Shown: positions 56,070 to 64,000 of the stretch, one piece after another
Position numbering within the stretch: the first letter of the stretch is position 1
Layout: each line of letters starts with the position of its first letter
Assembly: GCA_964619955.1 (NCBI GenBank)
Contig: CAZUJF010000021.1
Span: 31,301-95,300, forward strand
Origin: JACQFK01 sp964619955
GTDB taxonomy: Bacteria > Planctomycetota > MHYJ01 > JACPRB01
DNA: 64,000 nt
Reading direction: 5' to 3'
Translations under genes and position numbers: made by a program
Notes under the pieces: generated by a model
Told to the model about the DNA's origin: nothing
The model's input: only the letters and a program-made list of their open reading frames with translations
Database searches by the model: none

Positions 56070-56143
56070 AACCCAACAAAACAGCCCGTCTGCTTTGTTG
56101 CCCGCCACAGGGCAACAAAGCAGACGGGCTGTTTTGTTGGGTT
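56070..56143. repeat. 34-bp inverted repeat downstream of the transposase
   Basis: Two perfect 34-bp arms (56070-56103 and 56110-56143) are separated by GCCACA. The arms start AACCCAACAAAACAGCCCGT and end CTTTGTTGCCC. The right arm is an inverted copy of 57055-57088 upstream of the gene. A partial further copy (TTTTGTTGGGTTGCTTG) follows. Confidence 0.85.
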
Positions 56144-56171
56144 GCTCCTTTTGTTGGGTTGCTTGTTCGAT

Positions 56172-56987
56172 CTAGGATAACTCCAGAGCCTTGCTGAGGG
56201 CGGGGTCTTTCTCCAGCCGCACTTTGAGATTATGACGACGATCCCGGATCTGAGCGGGGGATAGGGACAGCACCAGGGACATCACCCGAGGGGGGATCCC
56301 GGTGCGCATTCCCCAGATGATGGCGATGTCCTCGGGCGGCAGATCCGCGACGGGGCCCTCATCCTCGGCGTGGTCCCAGAGGCTTTCGAACTGGCGGCTG
56401 AGCACCTCCTCGCGGGACAGGACGGCCGGGGGACGGCGCTTGAGGAGGGCCTGCTCCCGCTCCATGATCCTCAGGAAGCCCTTGCGGGCCTCGGAGGGGT
56501 CCTTGGACAGCCGGTCCAGCGCGGGCGCGGAGGTGACCTGCATGGGCGAGCCCTTCAGGCCCATGAAGGACTGGTATCCCGACCAGCGGTAGGCTCCCGG
56601 ATGGGGGACCATCCTGGCCGTGACGGGATTCAGGAAGATGTACGCGAGCTTGTACAGGATGTTGATCCAAGTCCCTTGCGGAAAGGCCTTGTAAGGCCCG
56701 TCGAAGGCGTGGCCGCTCAGGCCGTACTTCTTGTTGTGGTACTTGGAGTAGGCGTAGTCCACCCGTCGCATCAGCCGGGAAAGCTGGCCGGAGTCTGCCC
56801 GGACGGCCAGGTGGAAGTGATTGGTCATCAGCACGTAGGCCCAGAGCTCGCAGCCCGTGGCCCGGAGGGCGTCCGTCAGCAGGGTGAGGAAGACAAGGAA
56901 GTCCGCATCTTCGTGAAAGAGGTTCAGCCGCCGCGCCCCGCGGCAGAAGACGTGCCACACCAAGGTGTCCCTTTGGATCCGTCGCAT
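56172..56987 (-). CDS. REP-associated tyrosine transposase (Y1, HUH)
   Basis: 271 residues from the ATG at 56987, which has GGAGGA 3 bases upstream. The Y1 domain has the HUH motif in LMTNHFHLAV (H57, H59) and the tyrosine helix RVDYAYSKYHNKKYGLSGH (Tyr 78-83, one of which would be the nucleophile), then FDGPYKAFPQGTW. The C-terminal ~90 residues include IAIIWGMRTGIPPRVMSLVL, a helix-turn-helix often found in this subgroup. RAYTs act on REP palindromes. Here 34-bp palindromic repeats lie on both sides. It has the bipartite promoter element upstream. Confidence 0.9.
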   Translation of the reverse strand: MRRIQRDTLVWHVFCRGARRLNLFHEDADFLVFLTLLTDALRATGCELWAYVLMTNHFHLAVRADSGQLSRLMRRVDYAYSKYHNKKYGLSGHAFDGPYKAFPQGTWINILYKLAYIFLNPVTARMVPHPGAYRWSGYQSFMGLKGSPMQVTSAPALDRLSKDPSEARKGFLRIMEREQALLKRRPPAVLSREEVLSRQFESLWDHAEDEGPVADLPPEDIAIIWGMRTGIPPRVMSLVLSLSPAQIRDRRHNLKVRLEKDPALSKALELS

Positions 56988-57004
56988 GGGTCCTCCGCAA
57001 TGAT

Positions 57005-57049
57005 TCCCGCCCTGTAGTGGGTGTTTGCGGTCCCGAGTCGACAGGAAAA
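57005..57049 (-). promoter_or_regulatory. Bipartite element of the transposase gene
   Basis: Minus strand: TTTTTCCTGTCGAC, 17 bases, CACTAC. A start 31 bases after the box leaves an 18-base leader containing the GGAGGA site. Confidence 0.5.
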
Positions 57050-57054
57050 ATGAC

Positions 57055-57088
57055 AACCCAACAAAACAGCCCGTCTGCTTTGTTGCCC
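57055..57088. repeat. 34-bp repeat upstream of the transposase
   Basis: It is identical to the left arm at 56070-56103 and inverted relative to 56110-56143, so the transposase gene lies between inverted copies about 1 kb apart. Confidence 0.85.
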
Positions 57089-57142
57089 CGTCTTGGTGGA
57101 GGCCCTTTGTGCGAGGCTTGAAGTGTGACATAGTGGGGGACG

Positions 57143-57529
57143 ATGAATCCGACCCGCTGGGTCTTGGTGGGCCTGGCCGTCTCCCTCGGCAGCCTCGCCC
57201 TCTCCGTCGCCCTCAGCGCCGCCGTCATCGCCCGGCTGCCGGTGGACTACTTCTCCGGCGCCGGACCCCGCCGCCCCCCCGGCACCCCCCTCGCCCCCCT
57301 CATCCTCAAAAACCTCGCCGGCTGGGCCCTCGTCGCCCTCGGCCTCGCCCTCTCCGTCCCCGGCATCCCCGGCCAGGGCCTCCTCACCCTCCTCGCCGGC
57401 CTCATCCTCGTCGACTTCCCCGGCAAGTACCGCCTCGAACGTGCCCTCGCCCGCCGCAAACTCCTCCGCTCCGCGATCGCCGCCCTCCGCGCCCGCTCCG
57501 GCCGCCCCCCCTTCACGTTTCCCGATTGA
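57143..57529 (+). CDS. PGPGW-type small membrane protein
   Basis: 128 residues. Two to three membrane spans: VLVGLAVSLGSLALSVALSA (~6-28), LAGWALVALGLALSVPGIPG (~58-78) and LLTLLAGLILVDFPGKYRLE. The VPGIPGQGLLTLLAGL segment fits the PGPGW family consensus (LPGPGxxxxxxGL). Function unknown. Its 3' end overlaps the convergent hydrolase gene by 17 bases. Confidence 0.7.
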   Translation: MNPTRWVLVGLAVSLGSLALSVALSAAVIARLPVDYFSGAGPRRPPGTPLAPLILKNLAGWALVALGLALSVPGIPGQGLLTLLAGLILVDFPGKYRLERALARRKLLRSAIAALRARSGRPPFTFPD

Positions 57530-58262
57530 ACGCCGCCAGCTCCTTCGCCACCCGCTCCGGCTCCTCCAGCATCGGCAGATGCCCCGACCCCTCCGCCCAC
57601 ACCAGCCGCGCCTGCCGGATCGCCGCCGCCATCCCCTCGCTCTCCGCCGCCGGCACGATCTGGTCGTGCCGCCCCGCAATCACCAGCGCCGGACACGAAA
57701 TCGACCTCAACTGCAGCCTCGCCTCCGGCCGCGTCCCCATCGCCCGCGCCGCCGCCGCCACCCCCGCCGCGCTCTGCGACCCCATGATCCCCTGCACCCG
57801 CTTCAGCAGCGCCTCCCCGGGCGCCGGACCGAACATCCGCCCCGCCGCCGTCTCCGCCAGAAATCCCACCCCCTCCGCCTCCACCCGCCGCGCCACGACC
57901 TCCCGCGCCTTCCGCCCCTCCTCCGTGTCCGCCGTCGCCCGCGACGACACCAGCGCCAGCCCGCTCAGCCGCGCCGGCGCCAGCCGCTGCAACGCCAGCG
58001 CCACATACCCCCCCATCGAATGCCCCGCCACCGCAAAACGCCGCAGCCCCAGCCCGTCCATCAACGCCAGGATCTCCCGCGCGTACGCCTCCATCGAGGC
58101 CATCGGCGCCGGCGGCGTCCGCCCGAAGCCCGGCAGATCCGGCACCAGCACCCGCCCCGACTTCGCCAGCAGCTCCAGCTGACCCTCCCAGATCCGCCCG
58201 TCCAGCGGAAACCCGTGAATCAGCACCAGCGGATTGCCCTTGCCTCGGTCCAGAAATTCCAT
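57513..58262 (-). CDS. Alpha/beta-fold hydrolase
   Basis: 249 residues from the ATG at 58262. A complete catalytic set is visible: oxyanion strand LVLIHGFPLDGRIWEG, nucleophile elbow VAGHSMGGYVAL (Ser ~98), acid in VIAGRHDQIVPA and His in GSGHLPMLEEPE. This is typical of 3-oxoadipate enol-lactonase / esterase-like members. Substrate unknown. Convergent with the PGPGW gene, divergent from the cytochrome gene. Confidence 0.88.
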   Translation of the reverse strand: MEFLDRGKGNPLVLIHGFPLDGRIWEGQLELLAKSGRVLVPDLPGFGRTPPAPMASMEAYAREILALMDGLGLRRFAVAGHSMGGYVALALQRLAPARLSGLALVSSRATADTEEGRKAREVVARRVEAEGVGFLAETAAGRMFGPAPGEALLKRVQGIMGSQSAAGVAAAARAMGTRPEARLQLRSISCPALVIAGRHDQIVPAAESEGMAAAIRQARLVWAEGSGHLPMLEEPERVAKELAAFNRET

Positions 58263-58316
58263 CCCGCCAGTATAACGGGACACCCCGCAGCCCCGTAAAA
58301 AGGTAAGAGGATCCTG

Positions 58317-61280
58317 ATGAGACACTGCGCCCTCGCGTTCCTCCTCCTCGCCGCCGGCAACGACGCCCCGCTCCCCGACAAAGTCGAATTCAACCGCGAC
58401 ATCCGCCCCATCCTCTCCGACACCTGCTTCACCTGCCACGGCCCCGACGGCCGCACCCGCGAGGCCAAACTCCGCGTCGACACCCACAAGGGCGCCCTCC
58501 TCGGCGGCGAAGGCGGCGAACCCGCCCTCGTCCCCGGAAAAGCGGAGAAGAGCGGCATCTACCTCCGCCTCATCACCAAAGACCGCGACGAACGCATGCC
58601 CCCCGCCAAAACCGGCAAGAAACTCACCCCCCGCGACATCGCCCTCGTCAAGAAATGGATCGAGCAGGGCGGCGAGTACCAGGGCCACTGGGCCTTCGTC
58701 CCCCCCGTCAGAACCCCCGGCTCCATCGACCAGCTGCTGCGCGCCCGCCTCCAGAAGGAAGGACTCAAACCCGCCCCCGAGGCCGACCGCGTCACCCTCG
58801 CCCGCCGCCTCCACCTCGACCTCACGGGCCTGCCCCCCGAACCCGCCGACGTCGACCGCTTCGCCGCCGACCGCGACCCCAAGGCCTACGAGAACCTCGT
58901 CGACCGCCTCCTCGCCTCGCCCCACTACGGCGAACGCATGGCCCTCTACTGGCTCGACCTCGTCCGCTACGGCGACAGCCGCGGCTACCACAGCGACAAC
59001 CCCCGCAACGTCGGACCCTACCGCGACTACGTCATCCAGGCCTTCAACGAGAACCTGCCCTTCGACCGCTTCACCCGCGAACAGATCGCCGGCGATCTGA
59101 TCCCCGGCGCCACGCTCCGCCAGCGCGTCGCCAGCGGCTACAACAAGCTCAACCTCACCACCGAGGAGGGCGGCGCCCAGGCGAAGGAGTACGAAGCCAA
59201 GACCGCCGGCGACCGCGTCCGCAACATCGGCGCCGTCTGGATGGGCGCCACGCTCGGCTGCGCGGAATGCCACGACCACAAATTCGACCCCTACACGCAG
59301 CGCGACTTCTACAGCCTGGCCGCGTTCTTCGCGGACATCCAGGAGGGCGCGATCGGCGACGGCGACAAGGGCATCCTCGTCCCCAGGCCCGAGGAGTCGA
59401 AGAGGCTCGAGGAGTTCGATCTCGCCCTCGCCGCGCTGAAGCAGCGCCTGGAGACCCAGACGCCCGAACTGGACGCCGCGCAGATCGAGTGGGAGAAGAC
59501 CGCGCTCGAGCCCGCCCCCTGGACCGTGCTGACGCTGGAGCAGCTCAAGTCCGCGGGCGGCGCGGAGCTGAAAGCCTCCGAGGACGGCTCCATCCTCGTG
59601 ACGGGGAAGAGCCCCGCGAAGGACACCCACAGCGCGGTCGTCGCGGTCGATGCCGCGGGGATCACGGCCTTCCGCCTCGAGGCGCTCGCCTGGGGCGAGA
59701 AGAAGGGCCCCGGCCGCTCCGGCAACGGGAACTTCGTCCTCACCCAGTTCGGCGTGAAGCAGGGCGCGAAGGCGGTGACGCTGCACAAGGCGTCCGCGGA
59801 CCACTCCCAGGACAATTTCCCGATCGCCTCGGCCCTCGACGCCAAGAAGCAGACCGGCTGGGCCGTGCTCCCGCAGACGGGCGTCGACCACGCCGCGGTC
59901 TTCGAGGTGAAGGAGTTTCCGGCGGGGGAGGCGGGCAAGCCGCTGACGTTCACGCTCGACTACCAGAGCCCGCACGCCGAGCACGTCATCGGACGCTTCC
60001 GGATCTCCGCGACGAAGTCCAAAAACCCCGGCTCCATCGTCCCCGCGAAGGTCCGCGCCGCGCTCGCGGCCGAGCCCCGCACGGACGCCCACAAGAAGGA
60101 CCTCGCCGCGCACTACCGGACGCTCGCGCCGCTGCTCGACCCGGTCCGCGCGGAGCTCGCCGCGACGACGAAGAAGCGCGAGGAGTTCGAGAAGACGATC
60201 CGCCGCTCGCTCGTCTCGATGCAGGGCGCGCCGCGGACGCTGCGCATCCTCAACCGCGGGAACTGGATGGACGACAAGGGCGAGGTCGTCCTGCCCGCGA
60301 CGCCGGAGTTCCTGGGGGTCCCGCCCAAGTCCGAGCGCCGCCTCACCCGGCTCGATCTCGCGAACTGGCTGGTCTCGAAGGAGAACCCGCTGACCGCGCG
60401 CACCTTCGCGAACCGGATGTGGATGCTCTTCTACGGGACGGGGATCTCCAGGCGCCTGGAGGACATCGGCGGCCAGGGGGAGTGGCCCGTGCATCCCGAG
60501 CTGCTCGACGTGCTCGCGCTCGAATTCGCGGAGACCTGGGACGTGAAGCGCTTCGTGAAACTGCTGGTGACGACGGAGACGTACCGGCAGTCCTCGGTGC
60601 AGTCCCGGGAGGCGCGCGAGAAGGACCCCTTCAACCGGCTGCTGGCGTTCCAGTCCCGCTGGCGCCTCGACGCGGAGGTGATCCGCGACAACGCGCTCGC
60701 GGTCAGCGGCCTGCTGGTGCGGAGGATCGGCGGCGACAGCGTCCGGCCCTACCAGCCCGCGGGCTACTGGACGCACCTGAACTTCCCGAAGCGCGAATGG
60801 ACGGCCGACAGGGACGACAACGTCTGGCGCCGCGGGATCTACACCTGGTGGCAGCGTTCGTTCCTCCACCCCAGCCTGCAGGCCTTCGACGCGCCCAACC
60901 GCGAGGAGGGCTGCGCGGAGCGTCCGCGCTCGAACATTCCGCAGCAGGCGCTCGCGCTGCTGAACGATCCGACCTTCGTGGAGGCCGCGCGCGTGTTCGG
61001 CGCGCGGATCGTGAAGGAGGGCGGTTCGACCGCGCAGGACCGGATCGCGTGGGCGTTCCGCCGCGCGCTCTCGCGGGCGCCGAGGGCGGAGGAGCTCAGG
61101 ATCCTGTCGGAGCTCCAGGCGGGCCAGCACGCGCTGGCGCTCAAGGACCCGAAAGCCGCGGAGCTGATCCTCAAGGTGGGGCAGTCCCCCGCGCCGCAGG
61201 GCGACGTGGCGGAGCTGGCCTCCTGGACCGCGGTGGCGCGGGCGATCCTGAACCTTCACGAAACGATCACCCGGTTTTAA
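58317..61280 (+). CDS. Planctomycete cytochrome c (PSCyt1) / DUF1549 / DUF1553 protein
   Basis: 987 residues. A signal peptide is followed by VEFNRDIRPILSDTCFTCHG with the CFTCH haem motif (~37-41). DUF1549 spans ~130-345 (RLHLDLTGLPPEPADVDRF, LLASPHYGERMALYWLDLVR, GCAECHDHKFDPYTQRDFY). DUF1553 occupies ~680-950 (RLTRLDLANWLVSKENPLTA, ARTFANRMW, SSVQSREAREKDPFNRLL, SNIPQQALALLNDPTFVEAA). Between them is a carbohydrate-binding-like region. The combination is abundant in Planctomycetota and always paired with DUF1501. The exact reaction is unknown. AAGAGG precedes the ATG. Confidence 0.93.
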   Translation: MRHCALAFLLLAAGNDAPLPDKVEFNRDIRPILSDTCFTCHGPDGRTREAKLRVDTHKGALLGGEGGEPALVPGKAEKSGIYLRLITKDRDERMPPAKTGKKLTPRDIALVKKWIEQGGEYQGHWAFVPPVRTPGSIDQLLRARLQKEGLKPAPEADRVTLARRLHLDLTGLPPEPADVDRFAADRDPKAYENLVDRLLASPHYGERMALYWLDLVRYGDSRGYHSDNPRNVGPYRDYVIQAFNENLPFDRFTREQIAGDLIPGATLRQRVASGYNKLNLTTEEGGAQAKEYEAKTAGDRVRNIGAVWMGATLGCAECHDHKFDPYTQRDFYSLAAFFADIQEGAIGDGDKGILVPRPEESKRLEEFDLALAALKQRLETQTPELDAAQIEWEKTALEPAPWTVLTLEQLKSAGGAELKASEDGSILVTGKSPAKDTHSAVVAVDAAGITAFRLEALAWGEKKGPGRSGNGNFVLTQFGVKQGAKAVTLHKASADHSQDNFPIASALDAKKQTGWAVLPQTGVDHAAVFEVKEFPAGEAGKPLTFTLDYQSPHAEHVIGRFRISATKSKNPGSIVPAKVRAALAAEPRTDAHKKDLAAHYRTLAPLLDPVRAELAATTKKREEFEKTIRRSLVSMQGAPRTLRILNRGNWMDDKGEVVLPATPEFLGVPPKSERRLTRLDLANWLVSKENPLTARTFANRMWMLFYGTGISRRLEDIGGQGEWPVHPELLDVLALEFAETWDVKRFVKLLVTTETYRQSSVQSREAREKDPFNRLLAFQSRWRLDAEVIRDNALAVSGLLVRRIGGDSVRPYQPAGYWTHLNFPKREWTADRDDNVWRRGIYTWWQRSFLHPSLQAFDAPNREEGCAERPRSNIPQQALALLNDPTFVEAARVFGARIVKEGGSTAQDRIAWAFRRALSRAPRAEELRILSELQAGQHALALKDPKAAELILKVGQSPAPQGDVAELASWTAVARAILNLHETITRF

Positions 61281-61290
61281 CGAGGCGACG

Positions 61291-62682
61291 ATGAGCATTT
61301 TCGAAGACCTGCGGACGCAGATCTCGCGGCGGGCCTTCTTCGGCCGGTCCGGCCTGGGCATGGCGGCGCTGGCGGGGGACCTCATGGACCGCGGCCGCGG
61401 GGTCGCGTATCCGCTGCATCACGCCCCGCGCGCGAAGCGGGTGATCTGGCTCTTCCAGGCGGGCGGCCCCTCGCATCTGGAGACGCTCGACTACAAGCCG
61501 GCGCTGGCGAAGCTGCAGGGGCAGCCGATGCCGGAGTCGATCACGAAAGGCCAGCCCATCGCGCAGCTCCAGGGCGCGAAGCTGACCTGTCTCGCGCCGC
61601 AATGGGCGTTCAACAAGTGCGGCCGGTCGGGCAACGAGGTGTCCTCCGCGTTCCCGATGATCGGTTCGATCGCCGACGAGCTCTGCATCGTCCGCTCGGT
61701 CGTCACGGAGCAGATCAACCACGACCCCGCCTATTCGTTCATGAACTCGGGCTCGGGCATCCCCGGGCGTCCGAGCGCGGGCTCCTGGCTCTGGTACGGG
61801 CTGGGCAGCGAAAGCCAGTCGCTGCCCGGCTTCATCGTCCTCTGCTCCTCGGGCGGCGGGCAGGACCAGCCGATCGCGGCGCGGCAGTGGCAGAGCGGCT
61901 TCATCCCCAGCCAGTTCCAGGGGGTGCAGTTCCAGTCCAAGGGCGACCCGGTCCTCTACCTCGGGCGTCCGCCGGGCGTGACGAAGGAGGGGCAGCGGGA
62001 CGTGATCGACGCGGTGGCGTCGCTCAACCGCGGGCTGGAGGCCTCGGTGGACGACCCGGAGATCGCGACGCGGATCCGGCAGTACGAGATGGCGTTCAAG
62101 ATGCAGACGAGCGTGCCGGACCTGATCGACTTCTCGAACGAGCCGAAGGAAGTGCTGGAGATGTACGGCACGAAGGGTTCGGACGGTTCATACGCCTCGA
62201 ACTGTCTGATGGCGCGGCGCCTGGCGGAGCGCGGCGTGCGCTTCATCCAGCTGTACCATCGCGGCTGGGACCATCACGGCGGGGTGAAGAACGCGGTGAA
62301 GGGCGTGGCCAACCTGGTGGACCGGCCGACCTGGGCGCTGATCACGGACCTGAAGCGCCGCGGCATGCTCGACGACACGCTGGTCATCTGGGGCGGCGAG
62401 TTCGGGCGCACGCCGATGGCGCAGGGGGACGGCCGCGACCATCACATCAAGGGCTTCTCGATCTTCATGTGCGGCGGCGGCATCAAGGGCGGCATCACGC
62501 ACGGCGCGACGGACGAGTTCGGCTACAACGCCGTCGAGGACGTCTTCCACGTGCACGACCTGCACGCGACGATGCTGCACTGTCTCGGCCTGGACCACAA
62601 GCGGCTGACCTTCCGCTTCCAGAGCCGCGACTACCGCCTCACGGACGTGCACGGCAACGTCGTGCAGAAGATCCTGGTTTAG
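61291..62682 (+). CDS. Tat-exported DUF1501 protein
   Basis: 463 residues. The N-terminus ISRRAFFGRSGLGMAALAG carries a twin-arginine motif, SRRAFF. The DUF1501 (sulfatase-like fold) pattern is evident: RVIWLFQAGGPSHLETLDYK, DPAYSFMNSGSGIPGRPSAG, VRFIQLYHRGWDHHGGVKNA and VIWGGEFGRTPMAQGDGRDH, with His/Asp residues of the metal site. It starts 10 bases after the DUF1553 gene, and the two form the usual operon, thought to take part in degradation of sulfated or other complex polysaccharides. Confidence 0.93.
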   Translation: MSIFEDLRTQISRRAFFGRSGLGMAALAGDLMDRGRGVAYPLHHAPRAKRVIWLFQAGGPSHLETLDYKPALAKLQGQPMPESITKGQPIAQLQGAKLTCLAPQWAFNKCGRSGNEVSSAFPMIGSIADELCIVRSVVTEQINHDPAYSFMNSGSGIPGRPSAGSWLWYGLGSESQSLPGFIVLCSSGGGQDQPIAARQWQSGFIPSQFQGVQFQSKGDPVLYLGRPPGVTKEGQRDVIDAVASLNRGLEASVDDPEIATRIRQYEMAFKMQTSVPDLIDFSNEPKEVLEMYGTKGSDGSYASNCLMARRLAERGVRFIQLYHRGWDHHGGVKNAVKGVANLVDRPTWALITDLKRRGMLDDTLVIWGGEFGRTPMAQGDGRDHHIKGFSIFMCGGGIKGGITHGATDEFGYNAVEDVFHVHDLHATMLHCLGLDHKRLTFRFQSRDYRLTDVHGNVVQKILV

Positions 62683-62702
62683 GGTGAGCCGGGGTCGAAC
62701 CC

Positions 62703-63812
62703 CTAGGTCTTAAAGAACATCTCGGCGAGGTTCATGAAGGAGTCGGGGAGGAGTTTGTACTTCTTCTTCTCGTCCTGGGTCTCCCGGATGAGGCCCTTCA
62801 TGCTGATCAGCTCCACTTCCTGGCCGTTGAGCCGGGCGATGTGGCCGAACTTGCCCTGGATGACGGCCTCGGCGGCCTTGACGCCGTACTGGGTGCCGAG
62901 GATGCGGTCGAAGGGGCTGGGGGAGCCGCCGCGCTGGAGGTGGCCGAGGGCGATGGCGCGGGCCTCGAAGCCGGTGCGTTTCTGGATCTCGGCGGCGATG
63001 GCCTCGGCGACCTGGCCGGGCTGGAGCATGATGTTGCCGAAGGCGTCGTGCTGGGCCTCGGTGGAGAGGGCCCATTTGCCGTCCTTGTCCTTGACGACGC
63101 GGGGGGCGGCCTCGATGCCGGTGACCTTGGCGCCCTCGGCGACGACGATGATGGCGTGGAGCTTGCCCGCGGCGCGTTCGTTGCGGATGACGTCGCAGAT
63201 CGTCTGGATGTCGACGGAGCGTTCGGGGACGGCGATATAGTCGGCGGCGGTGGCCATGCCGGCGTAGGCGGTGATCCATCCGGCGTGGCGGCCCATGCAT
63301 TCGACGACCATGACGCGGTGGTGGCTCATGGTGGTGACGCGGAGGTCGTCGATGGCGTCGGTGGCCTGCTGGACGGAGGACCAGAAGCCGAAGGTGAAGT
63401 CGGTGCCGTTGACGTCGTTGTCGATGGTCTTGGGCACGCCGACGATGTTGAGCTTGTGGTCGCGGTTGAGGTAGTAGCCGATTTCGAGGGTGTCGTCGCC
63501 GCCGATGGCGACGAGGGCGTCGAGGCCGTGTTTCTTGTAGGTGGCGATGGCCTTCTGGATGTATTCGGGCTTCTTGTAGAGGTTGGTGCGGGAGGTGCCG
63601 AGGATGGTGCCGCCCTCGTAGATGATTTCGCCGACGGACTTGGGGTTGAGGGGGACGGTCTTGTCGTCGCGGAGGCCGGCCCAGCCGTCGACGAAGCCGA
63701 TGCACTGGTACTGTTCGTCCTTTTCATGGCCGAGGCGGGTGACGATGCCGCGGATGACGGCGTTCAAGCCGGGGGCGTCGCCGCCGCCGGTCAGCATTCC
63801 AACGCGTTTCAT
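62703..63812 (-). CDS. 6-phosphofructokinase, PPi-dependent type by signature
   Basis: 369 residues from the ATG at 63812 (GGGGAG about 10 bases upstream). Motifs: MKRVGMLTGGGDAPGLNAVI, VAIGGDDTLEIGYYLNRD and VGVPKTIDNDVNGTDFTFGF, then MGRHAGWITAYAG. GGDD in place of GGDG and PKTIDND in place of PGTIDND are the residues that distinguish PPi-using from ATP-using enzymes. PPi-PFK catalyses a reversible step of glycolysis. Convergent with DUF1501 gene. Confidence 0.88.
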   Translation of the reverse strand: MKRVGMLTGGGDAPGLNAVIRGIVTRLGHEKDEQYQCIGFVDGWAGLRDDKTVPLNPKSVGEIIYEGGTILGTSRTNLYKKPEYIQKAIATYKKHGLDALVAIGGDDTLEIGYYLNRDHKLNIVGVPKTIDNDVNGTDFTFGFWSSVQQATDAIDDLRVTTMSHHRVMVVECMGRHAGWITAYAGMATAADYIAVPERSVDIQTICDVIRNERAAGKLHAIIVVAEGAKVTGIEAAPRVVKDKDGKWALSTEAQHDAFGNIMLQPGQVAEAIAAEIQKRTGFEARAIALGHLQRGGSPSPFDRILGTQYGVKAAEAVIQGKFGHIARLNGQEVELISMKGLIRETQDEKKKYKLLPDSFMNLAEMFFKT

Positions 63813-63892
63813 GGTGTCGAGCTCCCCATAGTAGAAAACGGCGCCGACGATACCAAAAAGGGGCCCCCTAAGCCAAGACAACCCAAAACCAA

Positions 63893-63946
63893 AAAAAGCA
63901 GCCTGTCTGTTTTGTCGTGTCCCGGGACACGACAAAACAGACAGGC
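63893..63946. repeat. 46-bp perfect palindrome, copy 2
   Basis: The core 63901-63946 is identical to that at 14971-15016, preceded by A7 and centred on CCCGGG. Here there is no T-run on the right. The element lies about 80 bases upstream of the phosphofructokinase gene. The remaining 54 bases to the window edge show nothing recognisable. Confidence 0.8.
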
Positions 63947-64000
63947 ACGCGATGTGCAACTTTAGGCAGCGACCAGCCCTTCCATGTGCAGAGGCGCTCG

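Noticed and set aside
57513..61385. Very long minus-strand reading frame continuing upstream of the hydrolase
   Set aside because: It lies opposite the DUF1549/DUF1553 gene and consists of Arg/Val/Gly/Asp-rich antisense translation caused by high GC. Only the part from 58262 encodes the hydrolase.

Overview
The window is a GC-rich chromosomal segment with no rRNA or convincing tRNA genes. The best lineage marker is the pair at 58317-62682. It is a planctomycete-type cytochrome c / DUF1549 / DUF1553 protein followed by a Tat-exported DUF1501 protein, a combination typical of Planctomycetota. Two ceramidase-like exported hydrolases, CxxCH proteins and a PPi-type phosphofructokinase fit that assignment. 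I infer a planctomycete or close relative, probably from a draft assembly, because a 100-N gap lies inside a tandem repeat.

Layout. 1-2.1 kb: end of an exported discoidin-type protein. 2.1-2.7 kb: a RelE/ParE-type toxin-antitoxin pair beside the remnant of a duplicated gene. 2.8-11.6 kb: exported or catabolic genes on the minus strand (lipoprotein, cyclase-like CxxCH protein, small cytochrome, two paralogous ceramidase-like genes, a glycosidase-like protein) around a LysR regulator and an MFS transporter. 11.8-15.4 kb: a SWIM-SNF2 helicase and a rhodanese. 15.4-46.6 kb: a surface-polysaccharide locus (AsnB, Wzc-type BY-kinase, flippase, glycosyltransferases, Wzy-like protein, bi-domain oxidoreductase, AsnB-heparinase fusion, GT4-sugar transferase fusion, WecB, epimerase, NeuD, DegT). 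It is interrupted at 20-28 kb by accessory genes (AAA/DUF4143, Fic, HigBA, DUF433, and two AT-hook HTH paralogues enclosing an unknown gene pair). 46.4-53.1 kb: an accessory island. 53.3-63.8 kb: mostly chromosomal housekeeping or catabolic genes plus a REP-associated transposase.

The most novel feature is a family of six two-gene modules (one at 42.3-42.9 kb, five at 46.8-51.5 kb), all on the minus strand. Each has a PIN-domain gene first and a small basic partner second. The partner's ribosome binding site and start codon lie inside the conserved 3' end of the PIN gene. Upstream of these modules, and also upstream of an S23-type gene, an AlbA/Schlafen-type gene and the transposase, is a bipartite element: T(3-5)CCC-TGTCGAC, exactly 17 nt, then CACT. 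Its spacing is that of a promoter. It would place transcription starts at the ATG of the PIN genes (leaderless) and 15-18 nt upstream of the start codons of the other three genes, which have Shine-Dalgarno sequences. I read it as a shared promoter of an uncharacterised accessory-gene regulon. In two modules a repeat is inserted exactly at the CACT box, and one of those PIN genes is also frameshifted.

Several repeat families shape the region: roughly 110-bp elements with GAATAA-rich arms that supply the ends of neighbouring genes, a 46-bp perfect palindrome in two copies, 34-bp inverted repeats flanking the transposase, and 7-bp tandem repeats.
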